This document shows positions 1-9,332 of a stretch of 42,027 nt of DNA, piece after piece (the stretch's first letter is position 1; every line of letters starts with the position of its first letter). The notes beneath the pieces were generated by a model. The model was given only the letters and a program-made list of their open reading frames with translations, did not search any database and was not told where the DNA came from. This stretch comes from a bacterium MnTg02 (lineage in GTDB: Bacteria > Pseudomonadota > Alphaproteobacteria > Rhizobiales > BFAS01). The translations under genes were made by a program, and so were the position numbers. The stretch lies in assembly GCA_008974985.1 (NCBI GenBank), contig BFAS01000164.1:1-42027 (forward strand), given 5' to 3'.

Positions 1-19
1 GGTTTGTGCGCGGCCTTTG

Positions 20-36
20 GGGGTATCCCAATACCC
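20..36 (-). terminator. possible weak hairpin downstream of recJ
   Basis: An inverted repeat, GGGTAT then four bases then ATACCC, lies about 20 bases past the recJ stop. It is short and has no clear T-run on the minus strand, so it is at most a weak transcript-end hairpin. Confidence 0.2.
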
Positions 37-54
37 AATTGCGGCGAAATGATC

Positions 55-1914
55 TCAACGCCCCGGCTGGCGCGGGTCGGCGACGTCGTCGATCATCAGC
101 TCGATTTTTTCTTTTCCCCGCCAATGATTGCGGTTGAGACGGCCTGCTATATGAAGCGGTTCGCCGGTGGATCTCAGCAACAGTTCGCCCAATTCCGTGT
201 CTACCGCTCGAAAAGCGATTGCGTCCAAACGGCTGCCATCGCCCGCAGTGATACTGCAACGGATATGGGCATCGCCGACAATTTTGGCAAATCCAATCCG
301 ATGGGCCGGAAAAGCAAAACGCGGCGTCGGGTTGCCGGAGCCAAAAGGTCCCGCCTTTTCCAAAAGATCCATGAATTCGACGGTAGCGCTTCCAGGCGTA
401 ATCGATCCGTCGAGATCGAGACCGGCATCCGCCCGGGCGTTTCGAACATCTTCCGTCAACCGGCTTTCCAGAAAAGCCGACAGATCGCCGAGTTTGGCGC
501 GCTCAACCGTTAGCCCCGCGGCCATCGCGTGACCGCCGCCTTTAACAACCAGCCCCTCTTGGACGGCTGCTCTGACGGCGGATCCAAGATCGACGCCGCT
601 TATTGACCGGCCGGACCCCGTGCCGCGCCCGTCCTTACCCCAAGCAATGACAAAGGATGGCCGCCGGAAACGGTCGGTCAAGCGGCTCGACACCAGCCCG
701 ACAAGGCCCTGATGCCAGTCTTCTGATCCGGCAAAGAGGATCGGCAAATCGTCATTTTCTTCGAGGGCGCGCTCGACTTGCGCGACGGCCTCTTCCAAGG
801 TCACGACTTCCATATCCTTGCGCTCTTTATTGAGCTGATCGAGCAATTTCGCGATCCGTTCATTTTCGAGCTCATCGGATGAGGACAGCAGCTTGGCGCC
901 TAATCCCGCGTCGCCAATGCGGCCGCCCGCATTGATGCGTGGCCCCAATAGAAAACCCAAATGATAGGGCGTTGGCGGCGCGTTCAATCCGGCGATATCG
1001 GCAAGTGCTCTGAGACCGGGATTGCGGCGGTGGCGCATAACCTGCAACCCTTTGGCGACATAGGCCCGGTTCAGTCCCGTCAGCGGCACCACATCGCAAA
1101 CGGTCGCCAAGGCAACAAGATCCAACCATTCCAGGAGATCGGGCTCGTCCTGGCCGCTGCCATAACAGCCCTTTGTTCGAAGACAGCGAAGCAAAGCCAC
1201 TAGAACCAAAAAGACAACGCCGGCGGCAGCAAGCTGACCCTGGCCGCTGACATCATCCTGTCTGTTGGGATTGATGATGGCGTGTGCGGGCGGCAAAGCT
1301 TCGTCGGCCTGATGATGGTCGATAACCACGACATCAACGCCCTGCTCCATCGCGGCTTCGAGCGCATCATGACTGGTCGTCCCGCAATCAACGGTAATAA
1401 TAAGCTCCGCCCCGTCCTTAATCAGACTCTCAATGGCAGCGCGGTTTGGCCCATATCCTTCGAATATGCGATCCGGAATATAAATCCGGGAATCGAGACC
1501 ATGAGCTGCGAAAAATCGACTGAGAAGTGCCGATGACGACGCGCCATCGACATCGTAATCGCCGAAGATCGCGATGCTTTGCCGTTGGACGACCGCCTCG
1601 GCGATGCGCGCCGCGCCGCGCTCCATATCCTGAAGGGCATGGGGATCCGGCATGAGCGCCTTGAGGGAGGGATTAAGGCTCACCTCGACATCTTCCAGTG
1701 TCACGCCACGGGCCGCCAGAACGCGCCCGAGGATATCGGGCAAGCCATGTCTTTGGCTGATGGCCGTCGCCAGCGGCGCGGCCTCTGCCTGCAACCGTTC
1801 GCGCCAGATGAGCCCCTTTGCCGACCGGCTTATGCCAAGGAACGGCAAGCTCTGCTCCGCATCGCGACGATTGGTCTGCTTCACATCACTTGGATGGGTG
1901 GCCGCAAGCGCCAT
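55..1914 (-). CDS. recJ: single-stranded-DNA-specific exonuclease RecJ
   Basis: 5'-3' exonuclease of the DHH phosphoesterase family, acting on single-stranded DNA in recombination and mismatch or base-excision repair in the cytoplasm. The 619-residue protein is full length for alphaproteobacterial RecJ. Motifs are in the expected order: GDYDVDG (about 118-124), DCG (176-178), the DHH signature in VVIDHH (near 199-201), GPRINAGGRIG (324-334), and the DHHA1 motif GGGHAMAAG (about 459-467). The C-terminal OB-like part is present. It is the last gene of a same-strand run alaC-like, hom, glpX, recJ, 68 bases after the glpX stop, so it is probably co-transcribed. ATG start. The long plus-strand ORFs over it are shadows. 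Confidence 0.96.
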   Translation of the reverse strand: MALAATHPSDVKQTNRRDAEQSLPFLGISRSAKGLIWRERLQAEAAPLATAISQRHGLPDILGRVLAARGVTLEDVEVSLNPSLKALMPDPHALQDMERGAARIAEAVVQRQSIAIFGDYDVDGASSSALLSRFFAAHGLDSRIYIPDRIFEGYGPNRAAIESLIKDGAELIITVDCGTTSHDALEAAMEQGVDVVVIDHHQADEALPPAHAIINPNRQDDVSGQGQLAAAGVVFLVLVALLRCLRTKGCYGSGQDEPDLLEWLDLVALATVCDVVPLTGLNRAYVAKGLQVMRHRRNPGLRALADIAGLNAPPTPYHLGFLLGPRINAGGRIGDAGLGAKLLSSSDELENERIAKLLDQLNKERKDMEVVTLEEAVAQVERALEENDDLPILFAGSEDWHQGLVGLVSSRLTDRFRRPSFVIAWGKDGRGTGSGRSISGVDLGSAVRAAVQEGLVVKGGGHAMAAGLTVERAKLGDLSAFLESRLTEDVRNARADAGLDLDGSITPGSATVEFMDLLEKAGPFGSGNPTPRFAFPAHRIGFAKIVGDAHIRCSITAGDGSRLDAIAFRAVDTELGELLLRSTGEPLHIAGRLNRNHWRGKEKIELMIDDVADPRQPGR

Positions 1915-1982
1915 TTTGGACTCTTTTGCCTAAAAATAGTTCCTGGCGCTTGATAGGATGATTCGGTGGGGGAAAGTGAGGC

Positions 1983-2966
1983 CTAACGAAACTTGTCCAG
2001 AGTTCTATGTTCCGTTCGCACCCAGCGGACGGTTTTCGTAGCGGCACGCATCACGACCGTCTCTGTCACAATGGCGTTTTTCTTGAATTTTACGCCGTCC
2101 AGCATTGAGCCATCGGTCACCCCTGTTGCGGCGAAAATGACGTCGCCGCTCGCCAATTCCTCCATCTCATATTTCCGCCTGATATCGGCGATGCCCATGG
2201 CTTCCGCGCGTTCGCTGTCCTCAGGTTTCAGAGGATGCAACCGGCATTGCATTTGCCCGCCAATGCACCTTAGTGCGGCAGCGGCAAGAACGCCCTCCGG
2301 TGCGCCGCCAATTCCCATATAAATATCGATGCCTGTTTCGTCCGGCTCCGTTGTATGGATCACGCCTGCAATATCGCCATCACCGATGAGCCGGATACCG
2401 GCGCCGATTTGGCGCACGGCTTCTATCATTTTCGCATGCCGCGGACGGTCAAGAATACAGGCGGTGATTTCCGCTATCGGAACATCCTTGGCGCGCGCTA
2501 GGGCGCTAATATTCTCTTCAGGCGAAGCGTCAAGATCGACGATCCCTTTCTCATAGCCTGGTCCAATGGCGATCTTGTCCATGTAAATGTCGGGTGAATT
2601 TAACAGACTGTCTTGCTGGGCAAAGGCTAAGACAGCGAGAGAATTGGGCAGGTCCTTGGCGCATATTGTGGTGCCTTCAAGAGGGTCGACGGCAATGTCG
2701 ACCCGGATGCCTTCGCCGGTCCCCACGTCCTCGCCGATATAGAGCATTGGAGCTTCATCACGCTCGCCCTCGCCAATAACGATCGTACCGTGAACCGCTA
2801 ACCGGTTGAGTTCGCGCCGCATGGCGTCGACAGCCGCTTGATCGGCTGCCATTTCATCGCCCCGGCCCCTGAGGCGCGCCGCCGCGATTGCTGCAGCTTC
2901 CGTGACCCGCGCAATCTCCAACGTGAGCATACGGTGGAGAGTCGCACTTCCATTGTCCTTAGGCAT
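1983..2966 (-). CDS. glpX: class II fructose-1,6-bisphosphatase GlpX
   Basis: Hydrolyses fructose 1,6-bisphosphate to fructose 6-phosphate in gluconeogenesis; some homologues also act on sedoheptulose bisphosphate. The 327-residue protein has the class II (GlpX, Li+-sensitive fold) signatures: GEGERDEAPML (65-75), the metal-binding DPLEGT (94-99), GDGD, GGAPEGV and TGVTDG. A purine-rich stretch (GAGAAGAGG) precedes the ATG. It lies 48 bases after hom and 68 before recJ. This hom-glpX-recJ order is familiar from Rhizobiales genomes, which supports vertical inheritance. No other FBPase is visible in the window. Confidence 0.95.
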   Translation of the reverse strand: MPKDNGSATLHRMLTLEIARVTEAAAIAAARLRGRGDEMAADQAAVDAMRRELNRLAVHGTIVIGEGERDEAPMLYIGEDVGTGEGIRVDIAVDPLEGTTICAKDLPNSLAVLAFAQQDSLLNSPDIYMDKIAIGPGYEKGIVDLDASPEENISALARAKDVPIAEITACILDRPRHAKMIEAVRQIGAGIRLIGDGDIAGVIHTTEPDETGIDIYMGIGGAPEGVLAAAALRCIGGQMQCRLHPLKPEDSERAEAMGIADIRRKYEMEELASGDVIFAATGVTDGSMLDGVKFKKNAIVTETVVMRAATKTVRWVRTEHRTLDKFR

Positions 2967-3014
2967 CGCCTCTTCTCCCGTTAGCTTGTTCTCTAAGAGG
3001 GTCTTAGCGCCTTC

Positions 3015-4340
3015 TCAGAGTTTTTCAATCCGGATCATTTGCGGTTTCGAAGTAATTTGTCCATCGGATTCGATCGCCGTGAGAGCTTTTCGGATCGCGG
3101 CTTCCAATGTCTCATGGGTAATCATGACAACCGGCAACGTATCACCCGGAGATCGCGATGCATCAATCCCCGGAAGCGCCGTGCGCGGCCGCTTTTGCAT
3201 AATGCTTTCAAGAGAGATTTCCTGCTCCGCCATCCGCTGGGCGATCGCGGCGAAGGCGCCGTGACGGTCCAAGACCGACAGCCGAATATAGTAGCCCCCC
3301 TCGTGAGAGCGCATGCGGGCCGGTTTATAGGGGCTGAGATGCGCCGACGGCACGATGAGCGGCGGCAATATGGTGCCCCGGGCAATATCGATAATGTCGC
3401 TCATGACCGAAGACGCCGTCGGATCCGCGCCGGCTCCCGGCCCGATGAGCATGACATCACCGGCGGCGTCCGCCTGAACTGCCACGCAATTCGTGACGCC
3501 ATCCACTTCGGCCATCGCCGAATGTTTGGGCACCATGGTGGGGTGCACACGTTGCTCAATGCCACTATCGGTCTTCTGTGCAACGCCCAGGAGCTTAATG
3601 CGATAGCCTAAATCGTCGGCGGCTTCGATATCCTCCGGCGTGATCGTCGAAATGCCCTCGACATAAATCGAGTCAAATGAGATCTCGGTCCCGAAGGCCA
3701 AGCTGGTCAATATCGCAAGTTTATGAGCCGTGTCATGTCCGTCAACGTCGAACGCCGGATCGGCTTCGGCGTAACCAGCGTCCTGAGCTTCCTTGAGAAC
3801 CTCGTCATATCCCCTGCCCTCCTGCTCCATCTTCGTCAGAATGTAATTGCAGGTGCCGTTCAAGATACCAAAAACGCGGCGCACCTCGTTTCCGAGAAAG
3901 CTTTCGCGCAAGGATTTAATAATCGGAATGCTACCAGCCACACTGGCTTCGAAATTAAGCGCCACGCCCCGCTCTTCAGCGCGTGCGGCAAGCTCTGTCC
4001 CGTGATGAGCGAGAAGCGCCTTATTGGCCGTAACCACATGTTTGCCGGCGCTCAGAGCCGTTTCAACACTGTCTTTCGCGATGCCGCCTTCGCCGCCAAT
4101 GAGTTCGACAAAGGCATCAATATCTTCGCTTTTTGCCAGCTCTAGCGGGTCATCAAACCAAACATAGCGTGAGATATCGATGCCGCGATCCTTATCGCGT
4201 GTTCGCGCGGAAACGGCGACAATCTCGATTCCCCGGCCAAGCCGGCTGGCGAGCTGGTTCGATTGGCGGTCTATCAGCTTGACGAGACCCGTGCCGACTG
4301 TTCCGAGACCGGCGATGCCGAGGCGTAGTGGATGGTTCAT
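3015..4340 (-). CDS. hom: homoserine dehydrogenase with C-terminal ACT domain
   Basis: NAD(P)H-dependent reduction of aspartate semialdehyde to homoserine, the branch point to threonine and methionine. The 441-residue protein has a Rossmann N-terminus (GLGTVG at 11-16), the catalytic region DVDGHDTAHKL (198-208, with the conserved Asp and Lys), and an ACT regulatory domain at about 355-430, implying allosteric feedback, classically by threonine. It starts 24 bases after the aminotransferase stop and ends 48 bases before glpX. Placement beside an AlaC-like aminotransferase, with metY 14 kb away, fits amino-acid biosynthesis. Confidence 0.96.
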   Translation of the reverse strand: MNHPLRLGIAGLGTVGTGLVKLIDRQSNQLASRLGRGIEIVAVSARTRDKDRGIDISRYVWFDDPLELAKSEDIDAFVELIGGEGGIAKDSVETALSAGKHVVTANKALLAHHGTELAARAEERGVALNFEASVAGSIPIIKSLRESFLGNEVRRVFGILNGTCNYILTKMEQEGRGYDEVLKEAQDAGYAEADPAFDVDGHDTAHKLAILTSLAFGTEISFDSIYVEGISTITPEDIEAADDLGYRIKLLGVAQKTDSGIEQRVHPTMVPKHSAMAEVDGVTNCVAVQADAAGDVMLIGPGAGADPTASSVMSDIIDIARGTILPPLIVPSAHLSPYKPARMRSHEGGYYIRLSVLDRHGAFAAIAQRMAEQEISLESIMQKRPRTALPGIDASRSPGDTLPVVMITHETLEAAIRKALTAIESDGQITSKPQMIRIEKL

Positions 4341-4364
4341 AGTCAGGTGAATCGGGGTTTGCGC

Positions 4365-5597
4365 TTATCGTTTTGCCATCGGCAGAACGTTATGCATGGT
4401 TTCCGCGGCTTGGGTGAAAAATTTCCGGATGTTTCGAGCAGCTTGGCGAATGCGCTGTTCGTTTTCAACGAGAGCGATGCGCACATAGCCCTCCCCATAT
4501 TCGCCGAAACCAATACCCGGCGATACGGCGACATCGGCCTTTTCAAGCAACATCTTCGAAAATTCAAGCGAGCCAACATTTTGGAACATCTCTGGGACCG
4601 GCGCCCATGCAAACATCGTTGCCGGCGGGGCCGGAATTGGCCAGCCCGCGCGCGTTAGGGCCTCTACGAGACAATCGCGGCGGGCTTCGTAGATCTGCCT
4701 GATTTCATCAACGCAATCCTGGGGGCCGTTAAGCGCGGCGGCGGCGGCAACCTGAATCGGCGTGAATGCGCCATAATCGAGATAGGACTTAACCCGGGCC
4801 AGGGCACCGATCAGCTTCTCATTGCCAACGGCAAATCCCATGCGCCATCCAGGCATCGCATAGGTCTTACTCAGCGAAGAAAACTCCACGGCGATATCAA
4901 TGGCGCCTTCAACTTGAAGGATCGAGGGCGGCGGATTGCCGTCGAAATAGATTTCCGCGTAAGCGATGTCGGAAAGAACGATAAGGTCGTTCCGCCGTGC
5001 ATAAGCGACAATCTCTTTATAAAAATCGAGAGACGCGACAAGCGCCGTCGGATTGGACGGAAAATTGAGGACCAGGGCGATTGGTTTGGGAACGCTGTGA
5101 CGCATGGCCCTATCGAGGCTGCCCATGAAATCGCCCGTATCAAGCCCGTGCGATGAATTCACAGGCAAATGCCGGATCACACCACCAGACATGATGAATC
5201 CAAATTGGTGGATCGGATAGGTCGGGTCTGGAACCAGGATCACGTCACCGGGCGCCGTAATGGCTTGAGCCATATTGGCAAATCCCTCTTTCGAGCCGAG
5301 TGTCGCGACAATTTGCGTGTCCGGGTCGAGCTTAACGCCAAAGCGCTCCTGATAATATTTCGCTTGAGCGCGCCTAAGTCCGGGAATGCCCTTCGATGCC
5401 GAGTATCTGTTGGTGCGTGGCTTTCTGACAGTCTCGATCAACTTATCGACGATATGGTCCGGCGTCGGCATATCCGGATTGCCCATGCCGAAATCGATAA
5501 TATCCGCGCCACGATTCCTGGCTTCGGCTTTGAGGCGGTTAACCTCCTCAAAGACATAGGGCGGTAGCCGTTTTATTCTATGAAACTCGTCCTGCAC
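4365..5597 (-). CDS. PLP-dependent class I/II aminotransferase (AlaC-like)
   Basis: Fold-type I aminotransferase of 410 residues. Visible signatures are NFPSNPT (178-184), the aspartate and tyrosine that contact PLP (LSDIAYAEI, near 208-216), and the Schiff-base lysine in SLSKTYAMPGWRMGF (Lys244). The N-terminus (RIKRLPPYVF, DIIDFGMGNPD) resembles E. coli AlaC. Homologues in alphaproteobacteria are variously annotated as alanine, aspartate or LL-diaminopimelate aminotransferase, so the substrate is not fixed by sequence. It starts with GTG, with GGAG about eight bases upstream. It is the first gene of the run to hom-glpX-recJ, which suggests a transamination step near the aspartate family. 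Confidence 0.88.
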   Translation of the reverse strand: MQDEFHRIKRLPPYVFEEVNRLKAEARNRGADIIDFGMGNPDMPTPDHIVDKLIETVRKPRTNRYSASKGIPGLRRAQAKYYQERFGVKLDPDTQIVATLGSKEGFANMAQAITAPGDVILVPDPTYPIHQFGFIMSGGVIRHLPVNSSHGLDTGDFMGSLDRAMRHSVPKPIALVLNFPSNPTALVASLDFYKEIVAYARRNDLIVLSDIAYAEIYFDGNPPPSILQVEGAIDIAVEFSSLSKTYAMPGWRMGFAVGNEKLIGALARVKSYLDYGAFTPIQVAAAAALNGPQDCVDEIRQIYEARRDCLVEALTRAGWPIPAPPATMFAWAPVPEMFQNVGSLEFSKMLLEKADVAVSPGIGFGEYGEGYVRIALVENEQRIRQAARNIRKFFTQAAETMHNVLPMAKR

Positions 5598-5747
5598 CTG
5601 AGCTCCGTTTCCTCGAAGGTCACCCCAGTGATCGAGAAAAATTGCCGACTACGAGTCGACCAGTGACCCCTGTCAACATTCGCCGGGTTTGGTCATGCGA
5701 TGAAATTTGATCCGAAATCAATTGTAGCGAACTGAATGCGCTGACAG

Positions 5748-5981
5748 CTAGCTCTTTTTGTCCACTTCTTTGACAAAAGACTTCTGATGCTGCTGCTGTT
5801 CGGCAGTCATTTCTTCGATGGCCTTGTTCTGTTGCTCGGGTGTCAAAGCCTCGCCATCGAGTTTTTGGATATTTCTAATAGTTGGGTAGGGCAATGAATC
5901 GTAAACCACACAACCCGCCAATCCTGCCAAAAGCAGTCCGGCTAATGCAACTCTCACAATTTTAGCAATCGTCGGCAGCAT
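5748..5981 (-). CDS. small lipoprotein of unknown function
   Basis: A 77-residue protein with a type II signal peptide: a basic start, a hydrophobic core and the lipobox LAGC, so mature lipoprotein would begin at Cys23. The body is short, charged and Gln/Glu-rich (EQQNKAIEEM, EQQQHQKS), probably helical. No family is recognised. It is monocistronic, 150 bases upstream of the aminotransferase start and divergent from phaC. It is supported by the clear lipobox and a proper ATG. Confidence 0.7.
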   Translation of the reverse strand: MLPTIAKIVRVALAGLLLAGLAGCVVYDSLPYPTIRNIQKLDGEALTPEQQNKAIEEMTAEQQQHQKSFVKEVDKKS

Positions 5982-6040
5982 GGCATCCCACCTGGAACAT
6001 CTCTATTGCTACGAGATGAAGGCTCCACGGCCTTAAGTTG

Positions 6041-6070
6041 TTGATAACATAGATTCGTTCTAAGTAGAAT
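6041..6070 (+). promoter_or_regulatory. candidate sigma-70 promoter for phaC
   Basis: TTGATA and TAGAAT are separated by 18 bases and lie about 110 bases upstream of the chosen phaC ATG. The match to the -35/-10 consensus is reasonable, but this is an AT-rich intergenic region and the call rests on sequence alone. Confidence 0.35.
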
Positions 6071-6178
6071 GTGACGGTATTATCAATCGGTCACCTTCTG
6101 TTAACCATTATGATGGTCAGTGCGGCTTGATTGTGGCCGGCTCGATTCGTCATTGAAACAATTGGACGCAACGAACAG

Positions 6179-7996
6179 ATGAGTGACCAGAAGTCTGATA
6201 AGGCACAATCGTCCGAGCGAACTTACCGGATTCAAGATCCCGAACAGCTCACCAGCAACCTGCTCAAACTTTTCCAAGAGGGCGGGCGGGCTTTGACCAA
6301 TTATCTTGAAAAATCTGGCGAACAATCAGGACCCTTTAGTGCCAAAAGCGAAGCTAGCCAGGCAACAAAGGCGCTCGGCAACGTCGTGCGGTCGTGGGTG
6401 AGTGAACCTACCAAGTTCGCAGAGTCCCAAAGCGATCTGTTGCGCGATTATGTCGAGCTTTGGGGACGATCTGTGCAAAAGGTTCTCGGCAATGATGTCG
6501 AACCTGTCGCCGCACCCGCTCCCGGAGACAATCGATTTAAAGATTCAGAATGGTCGGAGAACGCTTTTTTCGATTTCTGGAAGCAGGCGTACTTGCTGAC
6601 ATCGCGGTGGGCCGAGGACGTTGTCGAAGAGACTCCTGGGCTTGATGAGCATACCAAAAAGCAAGCGGAGTTTTATCTCCAGCAGATCGCAAGCGCACTG
6701 TCTCCGTCGAATTTTATTCTGACAAATCCGGAGATAATGCGCGAGACATTGGCCAGCAATGGCGAAAACCTCGTCAGGGGGATGGCGCATCTGGCCGATG
6801 ATCTGCAAAACACCGGCGAGCTATTTAAGATTGCACAGACTGACGTTGATGCTTTCGAAGTGGGCAAAAACCTCGCCGTAACACCTGGCAAGATTGTTTT
6901 TCAGAACGACCTCATCCAACTCATCCAATATGAACCGTCAACACCGACGGTTTATACGATGCCACTTCTGATGATACCCCCTTGGATTAACAAATTTTAC
7001 ATCCTGGATCTCGTACCGGAAAAATCCTTCATCGCTTGGGCCGTTTCCCAGGGCTTTACGGTTTTCACGATCTCTTGGGTCAATCCCGACGAAACATTCG
7101 CCGATAAAAGCTTCGAAGACTATATGACCGAGGGCCTGCTGGAGGCCGTAGGCGCCGTCATCAACACGACAGGCCAAAAGCAAATCAACGCGCTTGGATA
7201 TTGCGTCGGAGGCACTCTTCTCTCCGCAACACTCGCCTACATGGCCGCGACCAACGATAATCGGATTAAATCGGCAACATTCTTGACGACGCAAACAGAT
7301 TTTAAGAGCGCCGGCGACCTTTTGGTTTTCATTGACGACAGCCAGCTCAATGCATTGGAAGAAATGATGGCGGAGCACGGCTTTCTCGATGGGTCGCGGA
7401 TGGCGGCCGTGTTCAATGCCCTGCGCCCGAAGGATTTAATCTGGCCTTATATCGTCAACAATTACCTATTGGGCAAAAAGCCGGTTCCCTTCGACTTGCT
7501 CTATTGGAACCAAGATTCCACACGCTTGCCCGCCGCGAACCATCTGTTCTATCTGCGCGAATTCTATCAAAAAAATAATCTTGCGACGGGCAACATGAAA
7601 CTGTGCGGGCAAACCCTCGACCTTTCCAAGGTGAAGATGCCGATTTACGAACTGGCGACGAAGGACGACCATATTGCCCCGGCGCAATCCGTTTTCACGG
7701 GCGCCGCCCTCTTTGGCGGGCCGGTGAAATTTGTCTTATCGGGTTCCGGCCATATCGCCGGCGTCGTCAATCCTCCGCAGAAAAAGAAATATCAATATTG
7801 GACGAGCCGGAAACACGAAGAGGCCTTCGACGACTGGCTCGAATCGGCGACCATGCATGAGGGGTCGTGGTGGCCGGATTGGGCGACCTGGCTCGAAAAA
7901 CGCTCCGGCGAACAGACAGAGCCACGCGATCCATCAAAGGGCAAATCAAAGCCCATAGAAGATGCGCCCGGTTCTTATGTTCTCCAACGGTCCTAG
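6179..7996 (+). CDS. phaC: class I poly(3-hydroxyalkanoate) synthase PhaC
   Basis: Polymerises hydroxyacyl-CoA into PHA at the granule surface. Read from the ATG at 6179 the protein has 605 residues, the class I size. The track's TTG at 6131 would add 16 residues unlike PhaC N-termini. The alpha/beta-hydrolase catalytic triad is visible: Cys342 in the lipase-like box GYCVGG, Asp497 in TKDDHIAP and His525 in SGSGHIAGVV. The class I N-terminal domain (PEQLTSNLLKLFQEGG) is present. No phasin, phaA/B or phaR lies nearby. It converges on argC with only 15 bases between stops. The stop TAG lies in CCTAGACTCTAG. Confidence 0.96.
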   Translation: MSDQKSDKAQSSERTYRIQDPEQLTSNLLKLFQEGGRALTNYLEKSGEQSGPFSAKSEASQATKALGNVVRSWVSEPTKFAESQSDLLRDYVELWGRSVQKVLGNDVEPVAAPAPGDNRFKDSEWSENAFFDFWKQAYLLTSRWAEDVVEETPGLDEHTKKQAEFYLQQIASALSPSNFILTNPEIMRETLASNGENLVRGMAHLADDLQNTGELFKIAQTDVDAFEVGKNLAVTPGKIVFQNDLIQLIQYEPSTPTVYTMPLLMIPPWINKFYILDLVPEKSFIAWAVSQGFTVFTISWVNPDETFADKSFEDYMTEGLLEAVGAVINTTGQKQINALGYCVGGTLLSATLAYMAATNDNRIKSATFLTTQTDFKSAGDLLVFIDDSQLNALEEMMAEHGFLDGSRMAAVFNALRPKDLIWPYIVNNYLLGKKPVPFDLLYWNQDSTRLPAANHLFYLREFYQKNNLATGNMKLCGQTLDLSKVKMPIYELATKDDHIAPAQSVFTGAALFGGPVKFVLSGSGHIAGVVNPPQKKKYQYWTSRKHEEAFDDWLESATMHEGSWWPDWATWLEKRSGEQTEPRDPSKGKSKPIEDAPGSYVLQRS

Positions 7997-8011
7997 ACTC
8001 TAGCCGAACAT

Positions 8012-9061
8012 TCACGGAAAGAGCGGCGGCTGAGTAAGCCCAACCTGTTCGTCAAATCCAAACATCAGATTGAAATTCTGCAAGGCCTGCCCGGCCGATC
8101 CCTTGACCAGATTATCGAGGGTGGAAATGACGATGGCCCGGCCGGGAATGCGGTCTTCGAAAACGCCAATCAGACAATAGTTCGACCCCCGGACATGCTG
8201 CGTCGCCGGAACCACGCCGTCGGGAACAATGTTCACGAACATCTTGTCTTTGTAGGCGTTTCTAAGCTGCTCTCTCAGATCGGCCGGCGAAATGCTGTTG
8301 GCCAGCCGGACATAACAAGTCACCAGCTCGCCCCGGCTCATCGGGATAAGATGCGGCGTGAAATTGACAACAATGTCCTGCCCTGCCGCTAACGAAAGTT
8401 CCTGCTCGATTTCCGGTGCGTGGCGGTGGGTGCCAATCGCATAGGGTGACAAGCCCTCTCCGGCTTCGGAAAAAAGCGTGTTTTGTTTGAGCCCGCGGCC
8501 CGCCCCGGAGACACCGGATTTGGCGTCGATAATAATATCATCCGCCGCGATCATATTGCCTTTGACCAGCGGAATAAGCCCTAACAGCGCCGCCGTTGGG
8601 TAGCAGCCGGGACAAGCCGTCAAACGCGCTTTTGAAATCTCTTCTGTGTAATGCTCTGTCAGACCGTAGATTGCGGTTTTCAAAAGAGCCGTGGCATCAT
8701 GGTCTCTTCCGTACCAGCTTTTATAGACGTCCGGATCCCGCAACCGGAAATCCGCCGACATGTCGATTATTTTCACTTTGTCCGGAAGGCCCGCGATGAT
8801 GTCTTGGGCCGTGCCATGGGGCAGGCCGCAAAAGGCGGCGTCAATCTCTCCCCAAGCCACATCGTCACTTTTGACGAGATCAGGAAGACCAAGCGTCTGC
8901 AGATGCGGAAAGACACGCCCCATCTCCTCGCCGGCATGGGTATTGGCCGCAAGGGCGGAAATTTCTATATGCGGATGACCAGCGGCAAGCCGGATCAAAT
9001 CCGCACCCGTATAGCCGGAGGCGCCAATGACCGCGATCCGAATCTTATCTTGTCCTGTCAT
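8012..9061 (-). CDS. argC: N-acetyl-gamma-glutamyl-phosphate reductase
   Basis: NADPH-dependent reduction of N-acetylglutamyl phosphate to the semialdehyde in arginine biosynthesis. The 349-residue protein shows the nucleotide-binding GASGYTG (13-19), the catalytic cysteine in ACPGCYPT (Cys153), and the conserved HRHAPEIEQEL segment. In many alphaproteobacteria argC follows rplM-rpsI directly. Here it is on the same strand, but 6.3 kb of accessory DNA separates it from rpsI. It therefore needs its own promoter, probably in 9062-9130 or from within repeat A copy 1. Confidence 0.96.
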   Translation of the reverse strand: MTGQDKIRIAVIGASGYTGADLIRLAAGHPHIEISALAANTHAGEEMGRVFPHLQTLGLPDLVKSDDVAWGEIDAAFCGLPHGTAQDIIAGLPDKVKIIDMSADFRLRDPDVYKSWYGRDHDATALLKTAIYGLTEHYTEEISKARLTACPGCYPTAALLGLIPLVKGNMIAADDIIIDAKSGVSGAGRGLKQNTLFSEAGEGLSPYAIGTHRHAPEIEQELSLAAGQDIVVNFTPHLIPMSRGELVTCYVRLANSISPADLREQLRNAYKDKMFVNIVPDGVVPATQHVRGSNYCLIGVFEDRIPGRAIVISTLDNLVKGSAGQALQNFNLMFGFDEQVGLTQPPLFP

Positions 9062-9130
9062 GAACGTGTCTTACCTTCAAATCTCTAGGGATCGCATGTA
9101 TCGGAATTCCTCCTCTCTGTAAAACATCTG

Positions 9131-9265
9131 ATACCAATGGTCCTTGAGTTTGCCTCACGAACGATTGGCGACCATTGGCAAGCGCGACCGCGCGTCGCGC
9201 CTAATAGCGCGTGAGCCTGCGTGGCGCTTGAACGCCCCTCGGTCATTCCCAATGACCGAGGGTAT
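9131..9265 (-). repeat. family A structured repeat, copy 1
   Basis: A 135-bp element in inverted orientation relative to the other copies. It ends in ATACCA/GGTAT. Successive hairpins are readable: a perfect CTCGGTCATT/AATGACCGAG stem, GGCG/CGCC, GCGC/GCGC, GCGAC/GTCGC, and an outer CCAATGGT/ACCATTGG stem. It closely matches copy 2 and shares the core ACGCAGGCT with copies 3 and 4. It fills most of the argC-glycosyltransferase divergent gap. Confidence 0.85.
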
Positions 9266-9332
9266 GATGCGTTAAGGACTCGGTTAAACCTTACAGTCAG
9301 CGCACCTTCGGCAAGAAAGAAAACGAGTTGAT

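Noticed and set aside
4-513. 169-residue plus-strand ORF
   Set aside because: Complete antisense overlap with the well-supported recJ gene.
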